The position numbers and the translations under genes are program-made. From Cheiracanthium punctorium (taxonomy: Eukaryota > Arthropoda > Arachnida > Araneae > Cheiracanthiidae), in NCBI GenBank assembly GCA_038373885.1, contig JAWZYV010012344.1, positions 124,001 to 188,000 on the forward strand: a stretch of 64,000 nucleotides of DNA. Reading direction: 5' to 3'. The notes under the pieces are model-generated. The model was not told the DNA's origin. It saw only the letters and a program-made list of their open reading frames with translations, and made no database searches. This document shows, one piece after another, positions 1 through 11,175 of this stretch. Within the stretch, counting starts at the first letter, position 1. Every line of letters begins with the position of its first letter.

Positions 1-410
1 GTAATGATAATCTTGATAATAGTTAGGACAATTGGAATATTGAAAACTTACTAGAACAAATCTGCTTATTGTTAATGATAAAAAAATTGCCTTTACTGTA
101 TTTATTTATTTTTAAAGGAAATGTATTTAGTTTTCTGAGTACGCACTTCTTTGTTTCTTCATAACAACTTAGTTTTGTATTTTAAAAATTTTAGGCGTGT
201 AGGCGTAAGTTGAGGGAAGGGCAACATTATCGTTATGAGTTGAGTCTTGCATGAAATATGAGTAACTTAATTAGATGGTTCGTTTATTTATTTATTTTTT
301 TTTTTGCAATTACAAAAAAACGAGATTTGAAAAATTAACTTTTATTTCAAAAATATCACACAATGGTTAATTATCCCCAATACAAGATGTCTATTGTGTT
401 AAGGCAAACC
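1..410. other. AT-rich sequence, no feature
   Basis: AT-rich DNA with short A and T runs. I see no coding signal, no terminal repeats and no match to the repeat families found elsewhere in the window. Confidence 0.5.
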
Positions 411-620
411 TGCACCAGGGGTATCGGCCAGAAGAGGGAGGAGTGCCTTGGGTGAAGGACTTTTTAAGGGTTTCTAACCCGCAACAATGTTATATGTAAA
501 GAAAACTGCCCCAAACCCCAGACCCAGATCATTAGATCAACAGCCGGATGGCAGGCCAGAACCCTGAACTTTTAGACTTCAGCCATCCAACATGTTCAGC
601 GTCTTAGCCACACTAGGCCT
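411..620 (-). repeat. SINE copy, tRNA-derived family, diverged
   Basis: Read on the minus strand this follows the order of the full-length SINE at 23841-24085: a tRNA-like head (TGGCTAAG resembling a pol III A box, then a degraded B box near GGTTCTGG), followed by a body ending in a stretch related to CCTTAGAAAG and AGGCACTCC. It is clearly more diverged than the 23.8 kb copy. No target duplication is recognised. Confidence 0.6.
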
Positions 621-818
621 TGTGCCCCACTACAGTGTGATATCACCAGTATTTTACCGCGCGATTAACAGGAATCTCCAAATTTTTCTGCCAGGGGGTC
701 GCATTAAATATCAAACAGCAGTTTGGGGGCCGACTGCACACTCAAGATTAAAATAAAATAAAAATCAAAACATAGATGCTTTTAATTATTTGTTTTAAAA
801 TTATTTTATTCAGTTGTT

Positions 819-946
819 TAATAACACACCGATACACTACACATGAACACCTGTATTAGTGGGTATGGTAAAACTGTTTCCTAATAACACACCGATACAC
901 TACACACATGAACACCTGTATTAGTGGGTATGGTGAAACTGTTTCC
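819..946. repeat. Two-copy tandem repeat, 63 bp unit
   Basis: Two nearly identical units at 819-881 and 882-946, each starting TAATAACACACCGATACACT and ending AAACTGTTTCC. The second has a 2 bp CA insertion and one A/G difference. High identity suggests a recent local duplication. Confidence 0.9.
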
Positions 947-949
947 GGG

Positions 950-1048
950 ATGCCGAAATAGACATTTCCGGCTTTAGATTTGATGTACTAACATCAACAG
1001 TGTCCTGAGATTATCATCAGACAAATTCGTTATTTTACCATAGACAAG

Positions 1049-1079
<31 letters not shown>

Positions 1080-1860
1080 TTATATTATCTCACTGACTGT
1101 GAACATAAGTAGAAAAAGTAAGAAGCGAACAGGGTTTCGCATTATAGTGATCAGATGGAAAACAAAACGTAGTATTGCGCACTTCTATTTTAATTCGGTA
1201 AAAATGTAACATCCCCGTAAGCAGCGGCTGATATTAACAAGGGATAAACTTAAATTTCTGTAATTTTTTTCGTTGATAAAAAGATCTCGACGGGATAGAG
1301 TTATTATGATTTAGTCTAACCCGAAAAAAGCCGGGTGTTTTTTTTTAAGCCCAATATTTCAACTTTAAAATCAACTTTAATTACATGCCTAATATATTTC
1401 TTAACATCAGTACAACAGTTGTAAAGTTTATAAACAGTCCCCTCCCCCACCACCACACAAAAAAAGTAAATAAATCAGAATGGCTTTCTCTAGAAGAAAA
1501 TTTTTATGCCTATCATTTGAATTAAAATGAATAAGGTTTTTTTTAACCATAACAAAACATTAGTTTACAGGATCTAATTCAGCACTAGAACAGTACTTTT
1601 ATTATTAACTATCAGTTTATCTAAAAGTAAACCATAATGGGTTATTATTGATTTATACATTTTTTAAAAATAATTGATAATTGTTAACTTGACAAGGATT
1701 AATTATTATTATTACTTTAACCAGTTTTTCATCCATAATTGATTTTTGTAATCAATCAGTTGCTTTATGTTGCATTTAGTAAAGCAAAATTTTTTCAAAC
1801 TTTCTGAGCCCCCCATCCCTTCCATTAAAAAAACCCTGAAAAATACCCAGTGGGTTTTTT
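950..1860. other. AT-rich spacer with long T run
   Basis: Contains an uninterrupted run of about 28 T at 1049-1076 and several shorter A and T runs. The rest is AT-rich with no recognisable element ends or coding content. Confidence 0.5.
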
Positions 1861-1879
1861 TTTTTTTTTCCAGGGGTTT

Positions 1880-1939
1880 TCAACAACCCTGCCACGGGCC
1901 GGATGAAATGGCCTCGCGGGCCGTAGTTTGGAGACCCTG
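1880..1939 (-). mobile_element. hAT terminal fragment (CAGGGTCTCCAAACTACGG type)
   Basis: On the minus strand the segment begins CAGGGTCTCCAAACTACGG, then GGCCCGCGAGGCCATTTCA. This GGCC-rich terminus is known from hAT elements of the Charlie/Tip100 type; family assignment is from general knowledge. Only one end is visible, so it is a fragment. Confidence 0.5.
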
Positions 1940-2498
1940 GACTAACACACACCATCTCGAATACCATACTTCATTCCATTGAATAACATTTTACTGACTC
2001 AATTCTTAAAAAAAAAAATTCACCTCATTTCGCATGCATGGCACAGCAAACAATAAACTCCTTTCTTTCCCCCTTTTTTTTTTTCCCTTGTTCTACAATC
2101 TTCCCGAGCTAGCTTCACGTTCTCAGATGGACTTTCGCAACTGGTTGACAAGACGGCCTCCGGCTATATCCGCGTGTACACGCTATTTCCTGACTCCGGC
2201 AGCAGCAAAAGAACAGCAAAACTCTTCGGAAGAAATACCATAGCTTAGTTAGCAAGTACGTGTTCAGCAAGTGTAACGAGCAAGTGTTTACTCTCATTCA
2301 TTTGGGGTTGATTCATTTGCAAAGCGCCACTTCCTTGCCGCATTCAAAATTAATGAGAAATCGGTTACCACGTGAATCTCGAATGCTTTCGTTTTGATTT
2401 TGAACTAACAGATTAACAAATTAAAAAATGAATAAATAACAGGTAATGAATACACGCAGCAAAATTCCGTTCACTGGAATAATTTGGAATACATTACC
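1940..2498. other. Spacer, no feature
   Basis: Mixed-composition sequence. Short frames on both strands of 2034-2297 overlap each other and resemble no known domain, so I do not call a gene. Confidence 0.4.
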
Positions 2499-2814
2499 CA
2501 GTGGCGAACACAAGGTTGGGATCCATGGGGTCTGCACTAGAGACGAGTTCGGACCATGGGCGACGGCAGAATATTTCCCAGGGGGGGGGGCTAAGACTAC
2601 TCCAGGAGGGGGCAAAGACTACTCAAGGGGGGAGGCAAAGACTACTCAAGGGGGGGACAAAGACTACTCAAGGGGGGGACAAAGACTACTTCAACATATG
2701 GTTACCATGTTGGAAAGAGCAAAGAAGCAAGGAAAAACACTGCATACAAAAATCCGGGGGGGGCATTGCCCCCCTTGCCCTATGCTATGGTTCGGACTCA
2801 TTTTTTAAAGCCCG
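2499..2814. mobile_element. hAT-like (H10 type) fragment holding a minisatellite
   Basis: Begins CAGTGGCGAACACAAGG, matching the H10 terminus CAGTGGCGCACACAAGG at 29043. No matching right end with a target duplication is found, so the extent is approximate. The interior is a G-rich minisatellite followed by a GGGGGGCATTGCCCCCC inverted repeat near 2757-2774. Confidence 0.4.
2580..2695. repeat. G-rich minisatellite, about 22 bp unit, five units
   Basis: Five consecutive units share the core AAAGACTACTCAAG separated by runs of 5-9 G. The first unit (CTAAGACTACTCCAG) and the last (AAAGACTACTTCAAC) are the most diverged. It translates without stops in two frames, which explains the two overlapping frames of 107-120 codons at 2446-2824. 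I treat these as repeat artefacts. Confidence 0.85.
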
Positions 2815-3147
2815 AGCCATTTAATTCGAGCTCGAGCGATATTATTTAAGTCGGAGCCAGAGCTCAAAATTTCAGCTAATAAATAAATAAAAGTCAATTA
2901 CTTCATTGATAGGATATCATAAATTTTGCCGTTAGTGCATATTAAAGACAAATATAATAGCAAACTCTTATATAATGCACTTTCTAGTTCTTTATATTCA
3001 AGCTTATCAAATCATAATTAGTTTATTTCTCCTATAAATCATTTTCTAAAATCTGTTTTTAAGGAGTATATTCAATAAAGGAGAAATTTCTCCCGAGCCC
3101 GAACACAATTGTGAATTTCAGAGCCCGAGCGCGATTCGGGACTGATT
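2815..3147. other. Spacer with dispersed CCCGAGC motifs
   Basis: AT-rich sequence bounded by copies of a GAGCCCGAGC motif (near 2809-2835 in relaxed form and 3093-3140). These may be degraded ends of an unrecognised repeat. Confidence 0.3.
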
Positions 3148-3438
3148 TCTAGTCTGTACACCTCCCAAAAGACTTATGAGCTTTGCATTGTAATATAATC
3201 ATTAGTTCTCAATATTTTACTACGTTAAAAGACTTTCTCAAACTCTTATTTTAAGCAGCTGAGTAAATAAAAACATAATAAAGAAATATATTTAAGTATG
3301 TTGAAGTGCGGGGTGTCTTTATAAAAAGTGCTATCATGATCACGAGGAAAAAAAAGTTCCTCCTTTTTATAGGTGATTGGTTGACCAGAACTTTATGAGC
3401 TAGACCCTCTCTAAGAGATAGTCCTGTGTGCGCCACTG
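3148..3438. mobile_element. H10-like hAT copy, left end missing
   Basis: Ends CCTGTGTGCGCCACTG, the inverted form of the H10 start. The interior CTCCCAAAAGACTTATGAGC aligns with CTCCCAAAAGAGTTATCAAC in the neighbouring copy at 3498-3813, and both contain a Lys-rich AT stretch then GGTTGGT. The left terminus is not recognisable. Confidence 0.5.
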
Positions 3439-3497
3439 GTGACTGCCGAATTTTAAAGGGATCTTCCGAGCTCCCGAAAAGTTTATTAAATCTCTGG

Positions 3498-3813
3498 CAG
3501 TGGAGCCCACAAGGGAAAGGTCCAAAGGGTCTGGACCCCTCCCAAAAGAGTTATCAACTTTGCTACATTAAATCATTATGCGGACAGATTTTGATATTTT
3601 AATATGCTAAAATACTTTATCAAATGCTTATTTTTAGCAGTTAATCTAAGTAACTAACAACCTAATTAAAAACCATGCAAGTATATGGAAATGTAGGACG
3701 TCCGTAAAAGGTGGGAAGTAAAAAAACATTTATGTTCTTCACCTTTTTCAGGTGGTTGGTGTCACAGCTTTATGGGTGTACCCCTCCACGAGAAAATCTG
3801 CTGTACGTCACTG
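3498..3813. mobile_element. H10-like hAT MITE
   Basis: Starts CAGTGGAGCCCACAAGG and ends CTGTACGTCACTG, giving inverted ends of the H10 type. The interior aligns with 3148-3438. Flanking 8-mers do not match, so the target duplication has decayed or been lost in the adjoining tandem duplication. No coding content. Confidence 0.5.
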
Positions 3814-4590
3814 ATTTTACCTTTGTCTGATGGCAAAACACGGTTTTATCTTGTAATTTTATTAAATAGTATCGCCCTTTTCAGATTAGCTTGGAAGTTC
3901 TGCCTTTAAATTGTACAGTACACCTTCAACAATTCGCGGCCCTACATACTCGCGGATTTTGCTCTCAAAGTTTTTTCCCCCCCCATAATTTTGGCAGTTT
4001 CGTGAATTTTTTAGGCCATTTTTTAGTAGAAAAACGCTCAGATTCACCCTAACTGGTAAATAATTTTAAAATAACAATGTCAGTTAATATGAAGTAAAAG
4101 ATTAAAGGTAAAGTCACTGATTTTACCTTTGTCTGATGGCAAAACACGGTTTTATCTTGTAATTTTATTAAATAGTATCGCCCTTTTCAGATTAGCTTGG
4201 AAGTTCTGCCTTTAAATTGTACAGTACACCTTCAACAATTCGCGCCCCCGCATACTCGCGGATTTTGCTTTCAAAAAAATTTTTTTTTCTCTATAATTCT
4301 GGCAGTTTCGTGAATTTTTTAGGCCATTTTTTAGTAGAAAAACGCTCAGATTCACCCTAACTGGTAAATAATTTTAAAATAACAATTAGGGATGGACGCG
4401 AGACGAAAAATTGGCGTCTCGCGTCTCGCAAAACAGCCGAAAAGCTTTGTCTCGTCTCGCAAAAATCCCTATATCATAATGTTAAAAATGCTTGTCTCGT
4501 CTCGCAAAAAAGCTGTAAATCTCTGTCTCGTCTCGCAAAAAGTCGTCTCGCGTCCATCCCTAATAACAATGTCAGTTAATATGAAGTAAA
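3809..4590. repeat. Tandem duplication, about 306 bp period, second copy interrupted
   Basis: Unit 1 (about 3809-4113) and unit 2 (about 4114-4590, excluding 4387-4562) both start TCACTGATTTTACCTTTGTC and end GTCAGTTAATATGAAGTAAA, nearly identical throughout. Unit 2 contains an H3 MITE, so unit 1 shows the empty site. Each unit includes a pogo-like left terminus (CAGTACACCTTCAACAATTC at 3916 and 4222). Confidence 0.9.
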
Positions 4591-4902
4591 AGATAAAAAA
4601 AGAGAGATGATACAGTATAACTGGTTAAGTTGTGCCATACTATCAGTGTCACCATAATCATCCTCATCGTATGGTACAACAAACTGTCGCTGTTTTTAAT
4701 TTATCATTATTACTACATATTAATAGATTATTACTATATTAATGACTAAGACTGTCTGTCAGAATGTGTTTGGGAAGTATATTTTAGCGTATACTCAATA
4801 TTAAACGTTTAAGCGCTTTAAAACTGCATCAATAATTCGCGGATTTTTGGGATTCGCGGGAGGGGAAGGAATGTAACCCCCGTGAATAGCGAGGGGATAC
4901 TG
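4222..4902. mobile_element. pogo/Tigger-like element, non-coding
   Basis: Left end CAGTACACCTTCAACAATTC; right end, read inverted, CAGTATCCCCTCGCTATTCA, a terminus typical of Tigger (pogo, Tc1/mariner) elements. TA flanks both ends (4220-4221 and 4903-4904), the expected TA target duplication. GCGGATTTT recurs inside both ends. The interior holds the H3 MITE and no transposase remnant. The tandem duplication has copied its left end to 3916. Confidence 0.6.
4387..4562. mobile_element. H3 hAT MITE, TAGGGATGGACGC family
   Basis: A 176 bp element with inverted ends TAGGGATGGACGC / GCGTCCATCCCTA, flanked by the perfect 8 bp duplication ATAACAAT (4379-4386 and 4563-4570). The empty site is in the upstream tandem unit. 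The interior repeats TCTCGTCTCGCAAAA several times. The second copy is 38103-38281. The 8 bp duplication assigns it to the hAT superfamily; with no coding capacity it is non-autonomous. Confidence 0.92.
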
Positions 4903-4904
4903 TA

Positions 4905-5820
4905 TATACTGCGGCATATCATATACGGCGATTAAATTACATATTATTCGGTGAAGACTGGATTTCTTGTTAATTATTTTCTTTCGTATTCCAGCGTGGG
5001 TGCAAATTAAATATACTTTTTTAAAATATTTGCTGTAGACGATAAAGGAACAATAACTATGAAATAATATTTCTTGGTAAAATGCTCCCAAGCTGGGGAC
5101 AATGTGGATTGTTGCATTATATGCTTTTTCTTTGGTGTCACACGTCAAATAGTCAATAGTAAAATAATAAAGTTATTTTTTTTTTGATAAATTCTAGGTC
5201 GAGAATTAGTAGTCATTCTATAAAAGTTTGATAAAAAAAAAGCTTCCTTTTTCATAAGTTTTCTTATTTAAGTAACAAGATGATTTGTAGAAATCTTGAT
5301 CTATCCTTTAAAACGTATAAAGTACTGCCTCTAAACGTAATTTTTAAAAACTAAAAATCTGGAGAAACTCCACGACAAACCATTTTCGCTCCCAACATGG
5401 AGTGACTTCGCAAACAATATCAGAAAATCTTTCATCCATGAATGAACAGATTTTGCAATACGAAAACATTTTAAACTCGTCATTTTGCATGTTATTGTCA
5501 TCAGACAGTCATTTGGAATTCAAATGTGATACACGCTTCTGGCACTCAAAGAAATAGCCACGAAAAAGAAATAAAATACTGTTTAAAATGTAAAAAATAA
5601 TGTTTTGATGAAAAATATATCAGTAAAACATGGTGCTAGTTTATCGTAGCATTTTTTAAAATTAAAGGTGGTAAATATATTTGACAGATTTTGTTTAAAT
5701 ATTTTAAGCAAATCGAAGCAACGAGAACGCAAGCTCAACATCAAACGATCAGTATCCTTGCAACAGCCGTAGATGTAAAAAGTCAAACGTCTTTTATGCC
5801 ATAAGTAAAAAATTTTAATT
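4905..5820. other. AT-rich spacer
   Basis: No repeats or element ends recognised. A 115-codon minus-strand frame (4801-5148) begins inside the pogo terminus and shows no familiar domain. Confidence 0.45.
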
Positions 5821-6375
5821 TAATAAAAATTCTAGTAACTATCACCGACATCAGCATTTTCCTCTAATTCAGGGTCAAAAGTTAAGTACATTTCCGTTAT
5901 AAAATAGTAATTTTTTCTTTTTTTAAAATAATTGATATCTGCTATTTGTTGTAAAATTAGGTATATACCTGTAGTCGTTGTTATACCAATATCTGCTACG
6001 TGCAAAAGGTATAATTTTCAGATATTGAATAAAAACGTTCTCCTGTAAAATTTTATTTGAACGTATGCACATAGCATAGCGACCACAGTTCACCGTATAA
6101 TGCTAGCCTAAATAAAACTTTAATTTAATAAAGCAATTTGACATAAAAATGAAGGCGAATATCACCGACATCAGCATCTTTCCTCAAATTCAAGATCAAA
6201 ATTTTAGAACCTTTCCGTTATAAAATAATTATTTTCTTTTTTAAAGAAAAACATAATTTTATATTTAAAAAATCTGCTACTCGTTGTAAAATTATATACC
6301 TATCGTCGTTGTCAAACCATTATCTGGTATGTGCAAAAAGTATAATTTTCAGATATTGCATAAAAACGTTCTTGT
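5821..6375. repeat. Diverged tandem duplication, about 320 bp period
   Basis: ATCACCGACATCAGCAT occurs at 5841 and 6161, and later landmarks (TTTCCGTTATAAAATA, TCGTTGT, GGTATAATTTTCAGATATTG) follow in the same order in both copies. Many substitutions and small indels show this is an older duplication than the one at 3.8 kb. Confidence 0.85.
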
Positions 6376-6929
6376 CCTAGATACCTAGATATTATTGCTA
6401 TACAAAATCCACTACGGTCCATTTATCAGCTCCCTTAGTTTGATAGATTATGCCAAATCCATCCTGTATAGTATATGAATTCAAAGATGTTAGTACTTTA
6501 GTAAATTTGGACAAGATTTGGAAACATTTTAAAAGATGGAGAATCATCAGTCATAAACAGCTCAGAACTTGGTGATGAAATATCAGCTGTGTGTTCTCTG
6601 CCGGGAAAAATATTTATCACCTCTGATAGTTTTGAAATGATTACAAAAATTAATTTTGCTTAAACACTTTATGAATTTTACGAACTTTCTGAATAAGCAT
6701 TGTATAAGGGGAACTAAGTTTAGAAAAAAAAAATAATAATGAAGAATTTTTATGAATTAAGTAACAGTTTAGGTATTTCTGAAAAACTCAGTCCTAGATA
6801 TCTTCTGAGAATCAGCTTGATATAGAAAAAAGCTTGGAAAGAAAAGGGAACTATTAAAAGAACAAAAAATGTTTTTTTCGATCGCCATTTTAGTTGTTCA
6901 AAGTAAAGGAAAAGTCGCCAAATATTTTA
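6376..6929. other. AT-rich spacer
   Basis: No repeats, element termini or coding signals recognised. Confidence 0.5.
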
Positions 6930-6937
6930 ACCTAGTA

Positions 6938-7458
6938 CAGAGGTTCCCAAACTGTGTGCCGCGGCACCCTGGGGTGCCGCGAGTGTTTACCAGGGGTGCC
7001 GTGGAGATAATCAAGAAAACTCTAAGTTTTGGGGGAGCATAATCAAAAAAATTCCTTTGAACCGACATGTCACAAAAAAGTTTGCCAATCCGATGATCAA
7101 GTAGGCGAAACAAAAATATTTTAGTCAAGTTCGAGAGAGTTCGGTGTCCAGTCGCCTCTATTTTACAGGAACTCCCTAAAATATGGGGAGGGGGGGGGAA
7201 ATTCTATATCCCTTTTCCAAGATAGTGTAATAGTAAGCTCAATAAACATAAAAGAAACAATGAAAAATGTATCCAAACTGCTTCATTCTAACCTTCATAT
7301 TCATATCGCTTTAAAGGTAACCTGCCCGGAAACGTTTTCAGCCTGAGAAGGGTGCCCCGAAATGTTTTTGGACTGCTTTAAAGGTAAGGACAAGGGTGCC
7401 GCGAAGTGTTTTTAGCCTGACAAGGGTGCCACGGGGGAAAAAAGTTTGGGAACCCTTG
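6938..7458. mobile_element. H4 hAT element, CAGAGGTTCCCAAAC family
   Basis: A 521 bp element starting CAGAGGTTCCCAAACTGTG and ending AGTTTGGGAACCCTTG, flanked by the perfect 8 bp duplication ACCTAGTA (6930-6937, 7459-7466). GGGTGCCGCGA-type motifs repeat next to both ends. Termini of this form are typical of hAT elements (general knowledge). No transposase homology is visible. Confidence 0.92.
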
Positions 7459-7466
7459 ACCTAGTA

Positions 7467-8465
7467 TGTTAATCGTAAAGTATCTCCAGCTGCCTTTATT
7501 TTACTAGCAAAAATCTACTTTTTACAGTTGCCTGGGAACAACCTTCCCCAATATTTAGACGCTTTGCACGATCGCAAGATATTATTGAATTCGAATATAT
7601 TTTTTTAAATTTTTACCTTTTTGAGCTATAGCGATTCCAAAGTATAAATTTTACTTTTCAGTATCACCCTATTGCGCAAAATATATTGCATCTTCCCCCG
7701 AAAACAAAAATATTAAAACTTTTAGCACTGCGTTCGGCAAATAACAGCAACAGTAATGCACTACGAATTAGAAAAAGTTTTATTTTTCTGAAAAAGAAAC
7801 ATGGTGTATATCAGCAATCTGCTTATAAAATTTTGAAGGGCTGTTGTGTGAATATTTAAAAACTATCAGCAAATACATTTTAAAGAATATTTCAGTTTCC
7901 CTTTTTTTGCACTTGTAATAAAGAAAAACAGACATAAACAGTTCTGTTTTATTTCTAGGTCGCTATTTGAATATCTATTTAACTGCCTACTTTTATTTTC
8001 ATTCAAGTACTTAGGATTGTAAACATGTAAATGACTTCAAAATTTGCAAATTTCCATGAAGAATTCTAAACTTGGTTCTCAGTTTGAGTGAATAAGAGTG
8101 ATAATACCAGCATCCATAAGAAAAGATGCTTAAAGGTTACAGCGGGAAACTATATAGTTTTTACTTTGGCTAGACTAATTGTGGGTCATTAAAAATTAAA
8201 GTGACTTATCAAGTTTTCCATCAGTTGTTTGTATTCTGAGAAAAAATAAGTAACAATTTTTTTAAACATAAGCAACATTTTTGACTTACACTCGAAATTT
8301 TTTAGTCGACTGTGTGTACTTAAAAATTGTTTGCTCATGAATATTATTTATATTTTTACAATTTTTTGTTTTAAACAAAATGAGAGAATTGGCAGTATAA
8401 TCAGAAAACTATTCAGAATCCATGTGGTATATTTAACGTTTTAGAGATAATCAGTATTAGATAGC
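7467..8465. other. AT-rich spacer
   Basis: About 1 kb of AT-rich DNA without recognisable repeats, terminal repeats or coding frames. Confidence 0.5.
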
Positions 8466-8645
8466 TCTGAACTCGGAGACGGAAAGTGCCTAGTTCAAAA
8501 CCAGATCGCTTCCACCGACCTAACCGTTCGGAGTTTTCCATGGTTTTCTCCGAAACTTACCGTAAATTCCGGTCAGGACCCCTTAGAAAGACACCCAGGG
8601 AGGGATCTCACCCCTAGATGTAGGACCCTAGGACTAAAGCCTAGA
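8466..8645 (+). repeat. SINE copy, tRNA-derived family
   Basis: Matches the order of the 23841-24085 SINE: a tRNA-like head with a degraded B box (TAGTTCAAAACC), then CCGACCTAACCGTTCGGAG, TTTTCCATGGTTTTCTCCGA, AGGACCCCTTAGAAAGAC and a terminal GGACCCTAGG. The 5' head is partly lost. No target duplication is recognised. Confidence 0.75.
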
Positions 8646-8660
8646 TCTTAAGTGCAGATA

Positions 8661-8890
8661 CAGGGGTCAATCCAGGAATATTTTCCAGGGACCCATTTTC
8701 ATGAAAACTGTTTTATTTTTGGAATATCAACATCTATTTTTGTGAATTCTATAAAAGCCATTTTTCCTTAAAATAATTTACAAACAAATTAAAATATAGG
8801 GTAAAATGCCAATGAAGGGCTGTTTTAATCGATTTTAATTTTGTGAAGGGTCCGTAAAACGGACCTAAATTTCGTCTGGATTGATACCTG
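8661..8890. mobile_element. H9 hAT-like MITE, CAGGGGTCAATCC family
   Basis: A 230 bp element with inverted ends CAGGGGTCAATCCAGG / CTGGATTGATACCTG. The interior holds one unit of the motif AATCGATT...TTTGTGAAGGG, which is amplified in the related element at 10313-10708. Flanks share AGATA but no clean 8 bp duplication. Confidence 0.65.
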
Positions 8891-9010
8891 AGATAATTGG
8901 CCGTAATCCCACAACACATTATTAGATAATCATCAAGTACTCCTCCTGTCACAGTTAATTGTTTCAAAGGAGGAATGGCAATATATTCCCTTAACATTTT
9001 CCTTCTCTCT

Positions 9011-9042
<32 letters not shown>

Positions 9043-10312
9043 CACTCTCTTTTATCGCAGAGAATCCATATAAGTTCCGATTACGTTTAATGCATAAGTA
9101 AATTTACATCAAAAGCCTACTTTTTCAATAGTACACTGACGTTACAGACAACGTGAGTAGAATACTACGGCTTATTATTATTTTTTTTTAAAGTATGCTT
9201 AGTCGCTAAACGCCCACAAACTTTTTGAGACTTCCTAATTGTCTCTATTTTTCTTCTTTCCTTCTCTTTTTTTTTTTTTTTTTAGGAAAAAAAAAAGAAC
9301 AGTAACATCACTGTCCATAACTTCTGCAATGGAGGTCAGATTATAGAAGATTTCATATCTTTAATGAAACTTATTGCAATATTTTCTAGATTCATTTTAA
9401 AAATAAGCTTTTTAAGCAGCTTTTGCATATTTTCCAGTAGAAAGCTGTGATGTTTTTTTTCTTTATTCATATTTAATGTTAAAAGAAAAGAAATAGCGAA
9501 ATTTTTGCGGGCAACATGACACTTTAAAGCCAAAACTTTACACGGAATTATATGCAATTTTTCGTTCACAAAACTAACATAACGATTTTTAATCCTTTAA
9601 TTACTCTAGCGGTACATAAAAAATATATTTCTAAAAATTTTAATTTATTTTAACCATTTATTTCAAAAATTACTAGTTCGACCAATGGAAATCGTAAATT
9701 AGGAAGTAAAATTCATCAAAAAATCAGTAAGTAGTAATTGTAATATATCATATAGTTATTGGGAGAAAAACTCCTTTTAATTACCACAGTTTACAATGTA
9801 AAAAATTACTTAGAGTAAATGGAATTTCGAGATGACATCATTCAGCTACTATTTAAAACGAAATGTCACTAACTGTATGGAATAGAGCAATCACAACAAA
9901 TCAATTTGTTATCAGGAAATTTTCCTGTCTTCTATTCGTTTTTCCCCCACAATTCGAGCAGAGTTAAAAATAATGGAATGCCGCAGGATATCAGTTATGA
10001 AATTTCCGTTCATTAATATGTGTGTACATATAAAGTTTCAGAAACTGAATTTAAAAAAAACACTTTAGAGGATTACGCGGATGTTTATGAATTGGAAATT
10101 CATTAAAATCCTTATTGAGAAAATATGTAATAAAACGCCTGGAGCTGATTCAGGAACGAGAGCACATATAAACATTATCCCATGGGATCGTCTCTGGTGG
10201 TAGAAAAAGGTTTACCCTTCTTCAGCTGCAACTTAAACCGGGATGAACAAGGTAACAATAATTTAGGAAGTAGATTTCTCGTCACTCACCTATTTTAAAT
10301 GCTATCATATCT
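8891..10312. other. AT-rich spacer with poly(A)/poly(T) runs
   Basis: Contains a run of about 26 A (9017-9042) and a T run near 9269-9284 followed by A-rich sequence. No coding or element ends are recognised in the remaining 1.2 kb. Confidence 0.5.
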
Positions 10313-10708
10313 CAGGGGTCGATGCAGACAAAAATAGGGTCCGTTTAGCAGGCCACTTCACAAAATTACAATCGATTCAAACGTCCCATTCACAAAACTA
10401 CAATCGATTAAAACGTCCCCTTCACAAAACTACAATCGATTAAAACGTGCCCTTCACAAAACTACAGTCGATTAAAACGGTCCCATCATAAAAATACAAT
10501 CGATTAAAACGGCTCTTTGTTGACATTTCAGTCTACATTTTAACCAGTTTTCTTAATTAATTTAACGAAAAAATGGCTTTAATTAAAATTTAGTATGAAA
10601 ATTCACAAAGTTAAGTGTTAAAATTTGCAAAAGTAAGTGATGAAATTCACAAAAATAAGCAGTTTTTACAAAACTGGGGCCCCAGAAAAAAATCCTGGAT
10701 CGACCCTA
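10313..10708. mobile_element. H9 hAT-like element with internal tandem repeat
   Basis: Starts CAGGGGTCGATGCAG and ends CTGGATCGACCCTAG, inverted ends of the H9 family. The interior holds five tandem units of about 33 bp. Flanking 8-mers are too diverged to prove the duplication. Relative to 8661-8890 it is in the opposite internal orientation. Confidence 0.6.
10351..10512. repeat. 33 bp minisatellite, five units
   Basis: Units share the core CTTCACAAAACTACAATCGA followed by TTAAAACG. The first and fifth units are the most diverged. The sister element at 8661-8890 has only one such unit. Confidence 0.9.
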
Positions 10709-11175
10709 GCATCTGTCCTGCAAGGGAGTAGGGCCCGAGGCCCGGGCACTACCTGAAATTTGGATTTTTGTTAATTAGATGCCAATAATGATGAAGCCTC
10801 TTTGTGAGAAATTTTCATTTTTTTACCTAATTTTTTTGGTTCTTATGGATTTTTTTTTCTGGCTACGTGCTTGTACCTGTTCTTGAAGTTAGAAACCTTC
10901 GTATACTAATAGGAATCGATGGTATGGGTACATCTCTAATGAAACATATTATCCCCTTTTAAGATCCCTTACGCTTCTTGATTACACATTTAAAAATTAC
11001 TAATACAATTTAAAAATTGTTAATAAGAAACGAATCTATTTTTTTTTTGTAAAATTTGATTAATTTCTAACGAATTCCTATTTCTCTTCCTGCGTTTCTC
11101 CCTCCTCCTCACCCACTTCATTTTTCGTTTTCAAACGTTGGTCCACATTAAAAAGAATAATCATATTCAAGAGGT
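10709..11175. other. AT-rich spacer
   Basis: No element ends or coding signal. GTAGGGCCCGAGGCCCGGGC near 10730-10750 resembles a CAGGGCC-type hAT subterminus, but I find no matching end. Confidence 0.4.

Noticed and set aside
2446..2824. Overlapping 120- and 107-codon frames
   Set aside because: Stop-free only because a ~22 bp minisatellite reads through two frames.
10351..10512. 33 bp repeats as a CRISPR array
   Set aside because: Units are contiguous with no unique spacers, lie inside a hAT-like element, and the DNA is eukaryotic.
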